A stretch of 64,000 bases of DNA from the NCBI GenBank assembly GCA_023954715.1, contig JAGSHD010000004.1:186001-250000 (forward strand), written 5' to 3'. The notes beneath the pieces are model-generated. The model was given only the letters and a program-made list of their open reading frames with translations. It had not been told where the DNA came from and searched no databases. The position numbers and the translations under genes are program-made. Source of the stretch: Candidatus Cloacimonadota bacterium. Its GTDB lineage: Bacteria > Muiribacteriota > UBA6191. Positions 35,730 through 44,882 of this stretch are shown here, piece by piece; position 1 is the first letter of the stretch, and every line of letters begins with the position of its first letter.

Positions 35730-37193
35730 CTAGAACGACCTCTCTAAACCAAACTTTAAACCAGATTGTTTAATGTTTACTTCATCTGTTCCATTCTTAG
35801 CTGTCAGATCATAAAACTTATAACCTAAACTCGCTCTCCACTCATCTACATTTTCTGGATGAAAGTAGTACTTACCTCCAAAGTATCCCTCAGATAAACT
35901 TGTATCTGACAATGAAAAGTACTTAGCATATCCATGCAGATCAATATGATCCGTCATGTTTTTAACCACTTCAAATCCAAATTGTGGTAAAACGGCTTGA
36001 CCTTTTATAGATGATTTATAGATACCTGGTTTAGTGATATTTAAATCAACATCCAAATATTTTAGAGAAAATAGCCAATTGATTCCAAAGTCACCTTCTT
36101 CACTTCTACGAAACTCTTTTCTAAAAGTAAGATCAAATTGCGATAATTCAGTGTTCAAAACATCCGTAGCAGCACCATAAGCTCTACCATCAAAAGTAAA
36201 TCCTGCAGCAGCTGTGTTTAGAGTAGTTTTATTACTCATGCTTGTATAGCCAATTTCAATGGGTTGACCAAAAATATCAGCATCTACAGACAAATCAAAA
36301 TGTGTCGCACTAGTATCTTTAAATGTTGCCGAGCCACCCTTTGAAGAAGCACTTCCACTCATTGTTGCACTATAGACTCCAACTTTAGCATCAGCTCTAT
36401 AGTGAGCATCTTCATAATGTCTTTCAATAATCGGCCGCTCTTCATACACTACAACCTCTTCTGGTACACCAAAGGGATTATCCGTACGAACTATTTTCTT
36501 CATGCGACGAGTTCCCACATGACCTCTATCAACATATAGATCTTCGTAATTTCTATCAAATAACTTTTGTCTCTCAACATGTGCCCAATATTTATCTTCA
36601 TTTACATAATTTGTAAATGGGACACTTGCAGGCACAGCAATTTTTTCACCAGTTATTTTATTCCAAGCTGCTTTTGATATCACTTCACCATAAGCATTAT
36701 AGACAATTCTAAGCTTTGCTACAGATGACTCTATCTCATCTTTTACAATGGGCTCAGCTAAAACATCCAAACTCATTTGCAGCGCTTGACCCGTATCTCT
36801 TTTCCAAGAGTGAATCGCAACTATATTTCCTTTTTTATCATAAGAAGTTTTGATTGTTAAATTTCTAGTCATACTCGTTCGCATGATTGAAACTTCATCA
36901 CCAATTTCCACTGGCTTGTCATAAAAGTCAGTATGATATTGAGATACCTCTCCTCGCATCGTTCGTCTCATCATCTTGGGAGTTCTAGCCCCTCTCATCT
37001 GATCACTAACAACGAATGGAGAATTTTCCAAATCTACCTTACTATGTCTTGTTGTTCTGGCTTTATCAGATTTAACATGTTTTTCAAACAGACGATCTGA
37101 TAGCCCTTCTTCTAGTGAACCTGACGACCAAGATGTATAAGTTCCCGGGCTTAAGGCCAATAAAATAGCCATTGTATTTAAACGGAATTTCAT
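35730..37193 (-). CDS. Probable outer-membrane beta-barrel protein
   Basis: A 487-residue protein with a likely signal peptide. The N-terminal half is charged and partly helical, rich in Arg/Lys (residues 28-250), with YDKKGNIVAIHSWKRDTG and YNAYGEVISKAAWNKITG suggesting two related repeats of an RHS/YD-like turn. The second half alternates polar and hydrophobic residues in strands (FDLSVDADIF, QFDLTFRKEF, INWLFSLKYLDV, EWRASLGYKFYDL) and the last residue is Phe, as in outer-membrane barrels. It follows the PilB/GspE ATPase gene by 12 bp, so it may be an outer-membrane partner of that secretion or pilus machine; this is inferred from position. I do not recognise a named family. Confidence 0.6.
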   Translation of the reverse strand: MKFRLNTMAILLALSPGTYTSWSSGSLEEGLSDRLFEKHVKSDKARTTRHSKVDLENSPFVVSDQMRGARTPKMMRRTMRGEVSQYHTDFYDKPVEIGDEVSIMRTSMTRNLTIKTSYDKKGNIVAIHSWKRDTGQALQMSLDVLAEPIVKDEIESSVAKLRIVYNAYGEVISKAAWNKITGEKIAVPASVPFTNYVNEDKYWAHVERQKLFDRNYEDLYVDRGHVGTRRMKKIVRTDNPFGVPEEVVVYEERPIIERHYEDAHYRADAKVGVYSATMSGSASSKGGSATFKDTSATHFDLSVDADIFGQPIEIGYTSMSNKTTLNTAAAGFTFDGRAYGAATDVLNTELSQFDLTFRKEFRRSEEGDFGINWLFSLKYLDVDLNITKPGIYKSSIKGQAVLPQFGFEVVKNMTDHIDLHGYAKYFSLSDTSLSEGYFGGKYYFHPENVDEWRASLGYKFYDLTAKNGTDEVNIKQSGLKFGLERSF

Positions 37194-37205
37194 AATCCCT
37201 CTCCT

Positions 37206-38909
37206 TTAACCTGCGGCTTTTAACACCTGTTTTATATCAGTTAATCCTTGTAATATTTTTAAATTTGCATCATCTTTAAGAGAAATAAAACCCTTAGTTC
37301 TTGCTACTGCTTCTAAGTCCATTGGTGGCACTTTTCTTGTTATGGCATCCGCTACCTGTGGGCCATTGACTAGAATCTCATGTATACCTAGTCGCCCCAC
37401 ATAACCACTACCCCGACAATGGGTACACCCTTTACCCTCGTATATAAACTGTGACTTCAATTTATATCGAGCAGCAAAAGCTGTAAGCTCTTTATTGAGC
37501 GGCACCTTCGTCTTACATCTCGCACATAACTTACGTACAAGTCGTTGAGACAGAGCACCAACTAAAACAGAAGACATTAAAAAATGATCTACCCCTATTT
37601 CAGTTAATCTCATTACGGAGCTGGCCGCTGTATTAGCATGTAATGTAGATAAAACCATATGGCCCGTCATAGCTGCTTCACATGCTATTTTTGCTGTTTC
37701 TCCATCTCGAATTTCACCTACTAAGATAATATCTGGTGCTTGTCTCAAGATGGCTCTTAAACTCTCAGCAAAGCCTAAACCAACATCTGTGTTTACTTGA
37801 ACTTGTGCATAGTTTAATATCTCATATTCCACAGGGTCTTCTACAGTAACCACAGATTTTTTAGGGCTCCACACGTGAGCTAATGATGCGTACAAAGTAG
37901 TCGTTTTACCAGAGCCTGTAGGGCCGGTTACTAAGATCAAACCGTAGGGTTTTGCCAATAACTGAGTCATTACCTTAAAGCTATAGTTTGAAAATCCAGC
38001 ATTAGAAAGAGTTACATTCAACCGATCCTTTTGCAGGAGTCGCATTACAATTCTTTCCCCTTCAACTGTAGGAAGAGTACTGATACGACAATCCATAAAC
38101 TTTTTTCGTAGCATCGCTTTAAACTTACTATCTTGAGGAATACGCTTTTCAGAAATATCCATGTTTGCCATGGTTTTTAATCGAGCGATTACTTTTTCTT
38201 TATGCTTATCAAAGAGAGCTGGGAACTTTAAAAGCTCTTGAACTTCTCCATCTAACTTATATCGAATCTGTAATTGATCTGCATGAAACTCGATAAAAAT
38301 ATCCGTAGCACCTTTTTTCATACCCGTCTTTAGAATCATATTACAAAATGAAATCATAGGTGTAGTAGCTTCTTCAAGATCGTATACTAGATCTGTCATT
38401 GGATTTGCTTTATCAGGCGGCTCACCATCTAAAGCATCTATGAGAGGTTGAAACTCCCTCATTTTCTCACGGTATTCTTCTATACAGGTTCGAATTCCAC
38501 CTTCAGTGGCAGCGAATATAGATACTTTACAGTTTGTTTTATGTCCAACCTCATCAGCAATGAAACTCAAATTTAGAGGATCGCTATGAACTACAGTAAC
38601 CGTATTTCCTTTGACATCAATGGGCAAAACCATATTTTGCTCAATATAGTCTTCACTTAACATTGCATAAGCTGTTGGAGATATTTCAACACCAGCAACT
38701 GACATTACAGGAACATCTTTTTGCCAGCACAAACACTCAAGCATAATCTCTTCTGAAACGATACCGGAAGCAATCAACTGTTCTCCTAACCGAAGTCCTG
38801 TTTCCTTTTGCTTCTTAAATGCAGCATCCATTTGAGTTTTTGTAACATACCCTCGATATTCGAGTACATCACCAATTCTCATTTTTGATTTATCAACGGC
38901 TTCAGCCAT
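37206..38909 (-). CDS. Type IV pilus / type II secretion assembly ATPase (PilB/GspE)
   Basis: A 567-residue hexameric ATPase that powers pilus or pseudopilus assembly. The N-terminal MshEN-type domain starts at residue 11 (RIGDVLEYRGYVTK, LGEQLIASGIVSEE), the module that binds c-di-GMP in some family members. The catalytic domain has Walker A GPTGSGKTT (329-337), the Asp box VEDPVEY, Walker B ILVGEIRDGETA and the His box TGHMVLSTLHAN. A tetracysteine zinc site is present (Cys462, Cys465, Cys495, Cys498). It is therefore an extension ATPase, not PilT. Pseudopilins encoded at 40.0-41.7 kb are probably its substrates. PilB versus GspE cannot be settled here. Confidence 0.93.
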   Translation of the reverse strand: MAEAVDKSKMRIGDVLEYRGYVTKTQMDAAFKKQKETGLRLGEQLIASGIVSEEIMLECLCWQKDVPVMSVAGVEISPTAYAMLSEDYIEQNMVLPIDVKGNTVTVVHSDPLNLSFIADEVGHKTNCKVSIFAATEGGIRTCIEEYREKMREFQPLIDALDGEPPDKANPMTDLVYDLEEATTPMISFCNMILKTGMKKGATDIFIEFHADQLQIRYKLDGEVQELLKFPALFDKHKEKVIARLKTMANMDISEKRIPQDSKFKAMLRKKFMDCRISTLPTVEGERIVMRLLQKDRLNVTLSNAGFSNYSFKVMTQLLAKPYGLILVTGPTGSGKTTTLYASLAHVWSPKKSVVTVEDPVEYEILNYAQVQVNTDVGLGFAESLRAILRQAPDIILVGEIRDGETAKIACEAAMTGHMVLSTLHANTAASSVMRLTEIGVDHFLMSSVLVGALSQRLVRKLCARCKTKVPLNKELTAFAARYKLKSQFIYEGKGCTHCRGSGYVGRLGIHEILVNGPQVADAITRKVPPMDLEAVARTKGFISLKDDANLKILQGLTDIKQVLKAAG

Positions 38910-38955
38910 GACTGCTCATCTCCAACTAATTTTTATTAAGTTACTAACATTAAAT

Positions 38956-39005
38956 GTTGAAACTATTTCCAATAGAGCTCAAAGGCTCAACCCTATAGTT
39001 TCTAC
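38956..39005. promoter_or_regulatory. Inverted repeat in the divergent gap before the PilB/GspE gene
   Basis: GAAACTAT (38959-38966) and ATAGTTTC (38995-39002) pair perfectly; allowing one mismatch the arms extend to 12 bp (TGT outside, ACA outside). The 28-nt loop contains the smaller complementary pair AGC/GCT. It lies in the leader side of the pilB-like gene and could be an RNA structure or an operator. No known riboswitch consensus was recognised. The rest of the 293-bp gap 38910-39202 shows a TATAAT at plus 39050 without a good -35. Confidence 0.35.
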
Positions 39006-39202
39006 ACTTCAATTAGTCTTCGGAGTTAGTACAAATGACTATAATGAGCTTTATTATTAGAATTTTATTAAAATTAGAAGCCCAAACAAAATATGAAACA
39101 GCCCCTTTTTTTTGTATGAAAACAGCCCTATGTGAGATTTTATTGTAAATGTTGTCTAGTTTTTATTAGACTGCAGCTATACTAACCAAGGAAAACAAAA
39201 AA

Positions 39203-40045
39203 TTGAAAATACTATTCACCACTTTACTTCTATTCATGAGCACAAGCTTTAGCGCTCCTCAAAAACACGATTCAAAAATTCAGCAAATCAACTCAAAGTT
39301 AAATCGTTTCTACCAAAAACAAAAAGACCAAATCACTTATTTTTTATCAAAAAGTTTCGGAAACTCAATTGGATCTATCACCTTTCAACGTTTTGTAAAG
39401 TCAATCAACATTCAAGAGCTCAAAAGGATCAAACAAAACCTCTTACAACCTGGGGATTTAATTCTTAAAAAGTCTTCTGGGGCATTTAGCGATAAACTAA
39501 TCCCTGGACACTTTAATCATATCGCTTTGTACCTAGGCAGCTATAATCAATTAAAAACATTAACTTTATCTAATGGAGAAAAACTGATAGACCAAAAAAT
39601 TACACAGAAACATTTGCCAAAGATCTTTATGGACAAAACAATTATCGACCCCATTCGGTCTGGGATTGTTCTTAGTGATCTAAAAAAATGGAGAGTAAAC
39701 GATTTAGCAATCATAAGACTCAATAATTATAGCTCTGCAAAACTAAGTGACTCTTTACTTAAAGCTATAAAGTATCTTGGAACAAAGTATGACTTCAACT
39801 TTGATATAGACACCAAACACACCATTTTTTGCTCTGAACTTCCCTACCAAATCTTTGAAGATGTAAAGTTTAAAATCAGTAAAAATGTCGTTCGATGGAC
39901 AATTAATCCGGATGACATTGCTATATTAGCCGGTAAACAAGGGCAAAAAAATAAGCCATTCAGTCTAATATATTTAAACCATAATACGAAGGTAATCGAC
40001 TTAGATAAAAATTTTAGAGTCTATAAAAAAATATTAAAACACTAA
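39203..40045 (+). CDS. YiiX-like permuted papain-fold amidase/peptidase
   Basis: A 280-residue exported protein (signal peptide ILFTTLLLFMSTSFSA). The core matches the circularly permuted NlpC/P60-papain family: LLQPGDLILKK opens the domain, HFNHIALYLG supplies the catalytic His, and HTIFCSELPYQIF the catalytic Cys. Related enzymes cleave peptidoglycan amides or lipoyl/acyl-amide bonds. The start codon is TTG, with AAGGA about 10 bases before it. It converges on the pseudopilin gene with 2 bp between the stops. Cell-wall role during pilus or secretin insertion is possible but only by position. Confidence 0.78.
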   Translation: MKILFTTLLLFMSTSFSAPQKHDSKIQQINSKLNRFYQKQKDQITYFLSKSFGNSIGSITFQRFVKSINIQELKRIKQNLLQPGDLILKKSSGAFSDKLIPGHFNHIALYLGSYNQLKTLTLSNGEKLIDQKITQKHLPKIFMDKTIIDPIRSGIVLSDLKKWRVNDLAIIRLNNYSSAKLSDSLLKAIKYLGTKYDFNFDIDTKHTIFCSELPYQIFEDVKFKISKNVVRWTINPDDIAILAGKQGQKNKPFSLIYLNHNTKVIDLDKNFRVYKKILKH

Positions 40046-40047
40046 GT

Positions 40048-40656
40048 CTAGAGTTTAGGGGTATTACCGTAAGGAACAGGCAAGAATACTTTTTTTAGTA
40101 ATGTGATCGGGTTTTTCTCTTTTTTTAACTCAAGAGTAATCTGAATCAAAGGAATTCGATCTGGCCCCGATCGATTGGAGTCATAAACAAAATACCCTTT
40201 TCTAGTTTTTTTCCACCCTTTAAATACAGTAGGCACTAAGACTTTAGATCTAAGTCCTCCAGCTAGTGGAGTGAAATTAGAGTTTCCCTCTTGTCGCTCT
40301 ATATTATAAAAATCATCATCATCTTTTCTAACACGATAAGTTATTTTTCTAACTTGAACTCTATTTAGATCTCTCACAGGATCGTTCTCCTGCTTTAAGT
40401 CTGCATCATAAAATCGTAAAAACTCTAAATAATCAGGCTCTAGTTTTACCAATACGGATGCACTTCTCAGCTCTTTAGTCATGATCTCTAGAATGGTTTG
40501 AGCCTGCTGTACATCAAGTAAGATCTCCGAACCTCTATAATAAGTACGAACCAAATTAATATGGAAAGTATAGATCATACCAGAAACCATTATCATGATT
40601 GCTGCAACCATCATAGTTTCTAATAGGGTAAAAGCTTTTTTATGAAAAGTTTTCAT
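40048..40656 (-). CDS. Pseudopilin / type IV prepilin-like protein
   Basis: A 202-residue protein with a class III signal: short basic leader KTFHKKA, then FTLLETMMVAAIMIMVSGMIY, with Glu5 of the mature part conserved and Ala in place of the usual Gly before the cut. The later half is beta-rich, like GspJ or PilW minor pseudopilins. I start at the ATG at 40656, 1 base after the previous stop (TAATATG). The longer version from a TTG at 40698 would place 14 extra residues before the leader. It is the last gene of the minus-strand series. Confidence 0.8.
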   Translation of the reverse strand: MKTFHKKAFTLLETMMVAAIMIMVSGMIYTFHINLVRTYYRGSEILLDVQQAQTILEIMTKELRSASVLVKLEPDYLEFLRFYDADLKQENDPVRDLNRVQVRKITYRVRKDDDDFYNIERQEGNSNFTPLAGGLRSKVLVPTVFKGWKKTRKGYFVYDSNRSGPDRIPLIQITLELKKEKNPITLLKKVFLPVPYGNTPKL

Positions 40657-40657
40657 A

Positions 40658-41725
40658 TTAACGCTGCCTATACCTAGACAAAACAATCTTTCTTTCAAGT
40701 GCTTTCGATCTTATCCATACTGTAACTGTAATCTTCAATAAGCTTACACTCTCTTTATCTTGTTTTTGTAAATACTCTTTTCTAAATTTTTTATTGTGCT
40801 CAATGAAAACAGGAGAAACCTTCACAGTTCGTTTAAAATCTTCATAGCCATCAGGGTAAGCGATATAAGCTCGATCATAGTAACCCTTGTATCTTCGCTT
40901 AAAGTATTTCATAATATTGACAGGCAGCTGATATTTTTCAGTGTAGATATCTGAAAAATTTCTTTCAAAAAACTCTTCATCCACTTTCATTTTTTGATAT
41001 TTTCCATTGTGCTCATCTGCAAAAATTGAGTCTTTATGATCTGGTGTTTTTGCATAGACTTCAAAATCAGATTTTAACTTAGAAAAATCAACCAATAAGA
41101 GCTCTTCAATTTTTTCTTCTGCTAAATTATAAGCAATAAGATATAGTTTATTTTTAACAACTCTACTGTATGAACTAATAAAAAGGTTGCCAAAAGGTAT
41201 GATGATTACACCAACAATCACCATCGTCATCATAATTTCTAAAAAAGTAAATCCTTTTTTATTATTGTTTAGATTATCTGAACTTAAACTAATAATTGAT
41301 TTATCCATAGTCTTTGAGTTTTTAACTCCTATCAAAAATACACAAACAGACAGCCCTACAAATATAGAAACAGATAATAGACTTAGCCCCATTGTAAAAT
41401 ACAGCAAAAGAGAAAAGCACACCATTAGAAGCTCTATAAACATATACCGTGGCCCATAAGGCGTTTTACAATATTGACATTTGCCTCGTAAAACAAGATA
41501 ACTTAATACTGGAACTAAATCACTTACTCCTAAAATATGATCACAGACTGGGCAATGAGACCTAGGAAACACGATGGACTCTTTACGGGGAACTCTCCAT
41601 ACGGCCATATTAATAAATGACCCCATCATCCCGGCTAACAAAGCAATTACAGGTGCTACAACCTCTTTAGGTAACATCTGAAAGCTGCTTTGCATCTCTA
41701 GTATATAAAGAGAAATATCACTCAA
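40658..41725 (-). CDS. Fusion of prepilin peptidase N-terminal domain with a pseudopilin
   Basis: A 355-residue protein that joins two normally separate proteins. Residues 22-135 are the N-terminal part of prepilin peptidase: GSFINMAVWRVPR, the zinc site CPVC...CQYC (Cys58, Cys61, Cys83, Cys86), DLVPVLSYLVLRG, RYMFIELL and two membrane segments. The aspartyl-protease domain should follow (IPD and GxGD motifs) but is absent. Instead, after residue Met140, NNNKKGFTFLEIMMTMVIVG (158 onward) is a complete class III prepilin signal followed by a pseudopilin domain to the end. No frameshift is visible. It follows the HEAT gene directly and precedes a second pseudopilin, both within the same operon. 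An active peptidase from elsewhere would be needed to cut it at Gly158. Confidence 0.88.
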   Translation of the reverse strand: MSDISLYILEMQSSFQMLPKEVVAPVIALLAGMMGSFINMAVWRVPRKESIVFPRSHCPVCDHILGVSDLVPVLSYLVLRGKCQYCKTPYGPRYMFIELLMVCFSLLLYFTMGLSLLSVSIFVGLSVCVFLIGVKNSKTMDKSIISLSSDNLNNNKKGFTFLEIMMTMVIVGVIIIPFGNLFISSYSRVVKNKLYLIAYNLAEEKIEELLLVDFSKLKSDFEVYAKTPDHKDSIFADEHNGKYQKMKVDEEFFERNFSDIYTEKYQLPVNIMKYFKRRYKGYYDRAYIAYPDGYEDFKRTVKVSPVFIEHNKKFRKEYLQKQDKESVSLLKITVTVWIRSKALERKIVLSRYRQR

Positions 41726-43624
41726 CTATGCACTCACCTTATAACGCTCTAAACAATTTAGATGCTTAGGTTTTAAAGAAGATGAAAAGTAACTTGAGTC
41801 CAGCTGACCTTTCGCAAAATGTTGCATCACCTTCGCACACAAATCAATGTTCTCATTATTCATCCAGGCATATACATCCCTAAGAAAGACCAAAGTCTCC
41901 TCTTTATTTAACTTTTCAAGAGCTAAAAGAGTCTCACCCACAACCTCGTCGTTTCTTTCGTAGAGCAGACAAATTAAACGAGAAACCGATTTATATATCT
42001 TTTTCTCACCCATGATAAAAATTCCGTAGGTTTTTAATCGATGATCATTACAAAATAGAAGCTCAATCACTTCATCGATCTCTTCTTCACTCATGTTTTC
42101 TGGAATCTCAAAAGCACTGACTTCATCACTATAGTATTCTAGCAACTTTTGAATTTGCTCTTGAGGAGTGTTTACCTGATGTGTAATCTCGGCTAATACC
42201 TCTCGAGATTTAAGTGAGTTAGAATCCTTAAGAATCCCAATCAATCTTTGGTAGACACCCTTATCTTGCTGCATTAATCCATTGATTATATGCTTTCTAA
42301 CAGATTGTACATCCTCTAACAATCGCTCTATCAAGATTTCAACAACGTCTGAAGAACCTATTTCACCCAATGCAAATGCAGCTGACGCCCTCATTTTTAC
42401 ATTCGAAGAACTTAACGCCTTTTTAAGATGATTTAAAACTTTCTTTTCACCTAAACGAAAACAAGCAATTGCTGCATTGGCCATAATACGATTATTAGAG
42501 CTTTCAACATGAGGAACAATAAAGGATAATAATTTTTCATCTCCACGATTGCCAAAGAGCTCTATAGCATTTGCACAAACACGATCATCTTCATGATTTA
42601 CAAAGTCTTTTAACAGATCTTCTGAAATGCTTTGTGGAAAGCTATTCAAACATTGAATTAAATTTGCTAAAAGTCTAGGGTCTTTTTCTGATTGAATTGC
42701 TTTAACAACTAAATCATTTACCCCTTCTTGATCTATAAAGTGTCGAATTCCTTCTATAGAAACCCTACGTAGACCTTCATCTTCTGCAAATAAATAGGAT
42801 TTCATCAAATTAAAAGCATCTTTACTCTTAAATTTATAGAGGATCTGTAATACAAAGGCCACAATAAAATCACTTTCAACTTCGATAAAATCAAAAAGCA
42901 TTTTATTTTGCTCGTCCGTCATATCATTTAAGTGTTTTGATAAAAACAAAAATGTATATACCTTTACCATGGAGTCACCCATAACAAGGTTTTCAAATAA
43001 TAAAGGGATTGCTTTATCTTTGAAGCGAATCAAAACTCTTTCAGCAATGGAGTGTACTTGATAGTTCTCTGAATATAGAGAAAAAACAACATCTTCTACA
43101 AACGCATCTAAACCAAGCTCTCCCACTACCCAGATTGCTGAAGATTTACGATTTGCATCTGTCCCTTTTAAGAGTAGTTTTAAATAAGGTACAAAACGAG
43201 TTTCACCTAATGAGAGTAATTCTTTTAACGCAGTTGATGATACACGATTATTTTCATCATGAACGCAAGGAACAATTCTCTTTACTAATTCTTCTTTATT
43301 TTTGACTTGCAGCTTGACCAAACTCTCAATAGCATTTGCTCGAATTCTTGGCTCTGCATGAATTTGGTATTTTTCTAAAGCATCAATCAAATTTGGAGTA
43401 CCAATCTCTCCCAAAATCCTGATTAAAGATGCCTTAATAAAAATATCTTTTTCTAAATCTAACTTATCCAATAGTAAATTAGTACAACGTCTATTAGCAA
43501 TTCGAGAGATAGCTGAAACGGTGGATACCCTCACATCTCTTGATGGGTGAGATAAACTTTTAGCTAGCTCATAAAACAAGTCATACTGTTCTGATTCTGT
43601 TAGTTCAAATCCCACTTTTACCAC
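41726..43624 (-). CDS. HEAT-repeat scaffold protein
   Basis: A 632-residue protein made almost entirely of helical HEAT repeats of about 30-38 residues, e.g. DVRVSTVSAISRIANRR, RIRANAIESLVKLQ, RVCANAIELFGNRGD, RIMANAAIACFRLGEK and KMRASAAFALGEIGSSDVV. No enzyme motif or membrane segment was seen, so it should be a cytosolic adaptor. Its ATG lies 20 bp inside the preceding pseudo-cyclase gene and its stop abuts the start of the fusion gene, which points to coupled expression with both. Partner unknown. Confidence 0.85.
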   Translation of the reverse strand: MVKVGFELTESEQYDLFYELAKSLSHPSRDVRVSTVSAISRIANRRCTNLLLDKLDLEKDIFIKASLIRILGEIGTPNLIDALEKYQIHAEPRIRANAIESLVKLQVKNKEELVKRIVPCVHDENNRVSSTALKELLSLGETRFVPYLKLLLKGTDANRKSSAIWVVGELGLDAFVEDVVFSLYSENYQVHSIAERVLIRFKDKAIPLLFENLVMGDSMVKVYTFLFLSKHLNDMTDEQNKMLFDFIEVESDFIVAFVLQILYKFKSKDAFNLMKSYLFAEDEGLRRVSIEGIRHFIDQEGVNDLVVKAIQSEKDPRLLANLIQCLNSFPQSISEDLLKDFVNHEDDRVCANAIELFGNRGDEKLLSFIVPHVESSNNRIMANAAIACFRLGEKKVLNHLKKALSSSNVKMRASAAFALGEIGSSDVVEILIERLLEDVQSVRKHIINGLMQQDKGVYQRLIGILKDSNSLKSREVLAEITHQVNTPQEQIQKLLEYYSDEVSAFEIPENMSEEEIDEVIELLFCNDHRLKTYGIFIMGEKKIYKSVSRLICLLYERNDEVVGETLLALEKLNKEETLVFLRDVYAWMNNENIDLCAKVMQHFAKGQLDSSYFSSSLKPKHLNCLERYKVSA

Positions 43625-44567
43625 CTCGCCAAGTAATAAATTGATAAACTCGAATCAACTCGTTAGTTGCCCGTAAAAACACAGGCTCTTTAGCACTTGT
43701 AATAGCCATTTTATCGATCGTATTTAATGAATATTCATCTAAGTATATTTCTTCCCAGCCGGTTGCCTCTGCTAGAGCTTCTCCAGTTTTTACCTTATGC
43801 CCCATAGTTCTGTATACCTGAAATTCAGAACCTAAAGTCCCGCACCAAAGTTTTCCACTCACAACACTAGCACCAACCCGTACCGATTTAGAGTACCAAT
43901 CACCATCATGCATTCTTAATTTGTTATTGAGCTCTTCTAACTTGTGTAAAGCCAATTGAACATTATGAGTTCCTCGATAGTTGATGACATAATAACCCAG
44001 TCCCACATCTTCAATCAGTCCATCTCCATCATCAAAAACAGAGCTGATACAGCTGAGAATGTTAGAGCTTAATTCGCACACTTCTTCATCTAATAAACCT
44101 GCATATAAATTAATCTGGTTTTTAACATTGACACGAACTTGAACCATATCTCGTTGATCCCATTCAAAATCAATTTCTGGAGCATATAAAATCTGTTGTA
44201 AATAAGCTTTTGAAAAAAACCTAGAAAACATTCGCTCGAGTCTCCGTAGCTCTAAGTGTCCCAAAACTAAAAACACAAATACAGATATAACTAAAAAGTA
44301 TAATTCAACATGTGATACGGATAAGCGATCTAATTCAATGTACAATTGAAAAAAGGAATATAAAAAGCAAAAAGTAGAAGCCAGAGCAATAACAAAAAAG
44401 ATTGTTCTACTTGGCCTTTTCAATCGTGCTAATCTTCGTTTGGACTTTTCTTTGGCCTGTTTCACCAAAAAGTCCCCTTCGTCGGCAGATAGTTCTCCAA
44501 GATGCACTTTTTTATTGATGGCATCTTCTTCTCTTTTAAACTCTTCTTCTAGCTGTCTAGAGTTCAT
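43605..44567 (-). CDS. Membrane protein with a degenerate class III cyclase domain
   Basis: A 320-residue protein. A charged N-terminal helical part (1-55) precedes two membrane segments (TIFFVIALASTFCFLYSFF and LYFLVISVFVFLVLG). Residues about 130-290 line up with a class III nucleotidyl cyclase: VRVNVKNQINLY stands where the metal motif would be, LIEDVGLGYYVINY replaces DKYIGDxIFAVF, and VRVGASVVSGKLWCGTLGS with YRTMGHKVKTGEAL replaces the substrate region and IGDAVNxAARL. Both metal aspartates and the Asn/Arg pair are lost, so it should be catalytically dead. I chose the ATG at 44567 (GAAGGA 5 bases upstream) over a TTG one codon earlier. It probably binds a partner or nucleotide at the membrane. 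Confidence 0.68.
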   Translation of the reverse strand: MNSRQLEEEFKREEDAINKKVHLGELSADEGDFLVKQAKEKSKRRLARLKRPSRTIFFVIALASTFCFLYSFFQLYIELDRLSVSHVELYFLVISVFVFLVLGHLELRRLERMFSRFFSKAYLQQILYAPEIDFEWDQRDMVQVRVNVKNQINLYAGLLDEEVCELSSNILSCISSVFDDGDGLIEDVGLGYYVINYRGTHNVQLALHKLEELNNKLRMHDGDWYSKSVRVGASVVSGKLWCGTLGSEFQVYRTMGHKVKTGEALAEATGWEEIYLDEYSLNTIDKMAITSAKEPVFLRATNELIRVYQFITWRGGKSGI

Positions 44568-44882
44568 CAAAATCCTTCTTTTAAACTAAAACCCCAAAAT
44601 AGTGGAGCCAACAACGATGAAAAACCGTAAACACAGCCTAAAGGAGGCTTAAAGCATTCAAATATAAGCCAATAACTAGGTCCTGTTTTGCCATCAGTCT
44701 TTGTTTCATTTCAATAGCATATCATTGTATTACTAACAGTGGATATAAGAAAGTGCTTTCAACAAGAAGTTTACAAGCTACTGATAAAAATAGCCTAATT
44801 TATTCATTTCTGTAGCAAAAATCATAGAAAAACCAGCCAAGCTATAAATACAAGACTTCTATGAAAGCCAAACTTAGCTTTG
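44568..44882. other. 315-bp gap without a recognised gene
   Basis: No ORF of interest on either strand. A small hairpin (AGCCT/AGGCT on the minus strand, near 44633-44648) and AT-rich stretches are present, but no convincing promoter or terminator. It splits the long minus-strand series into an upstream part (helicase to exported TPR protein) and a downstream part (pseudo-cyclase to pseudopilin), so a promoter for the latter should lie here. Confidence 0.5.

Noticed and set aside
40657-40698. TTG start giving the last pseudopilin 14 more residues
   Set aside because: It would overlap the fusion gene and put a hydrophobic stretch before the basic prepilin leader; the ATG 1 base after the upstream stop fits better.
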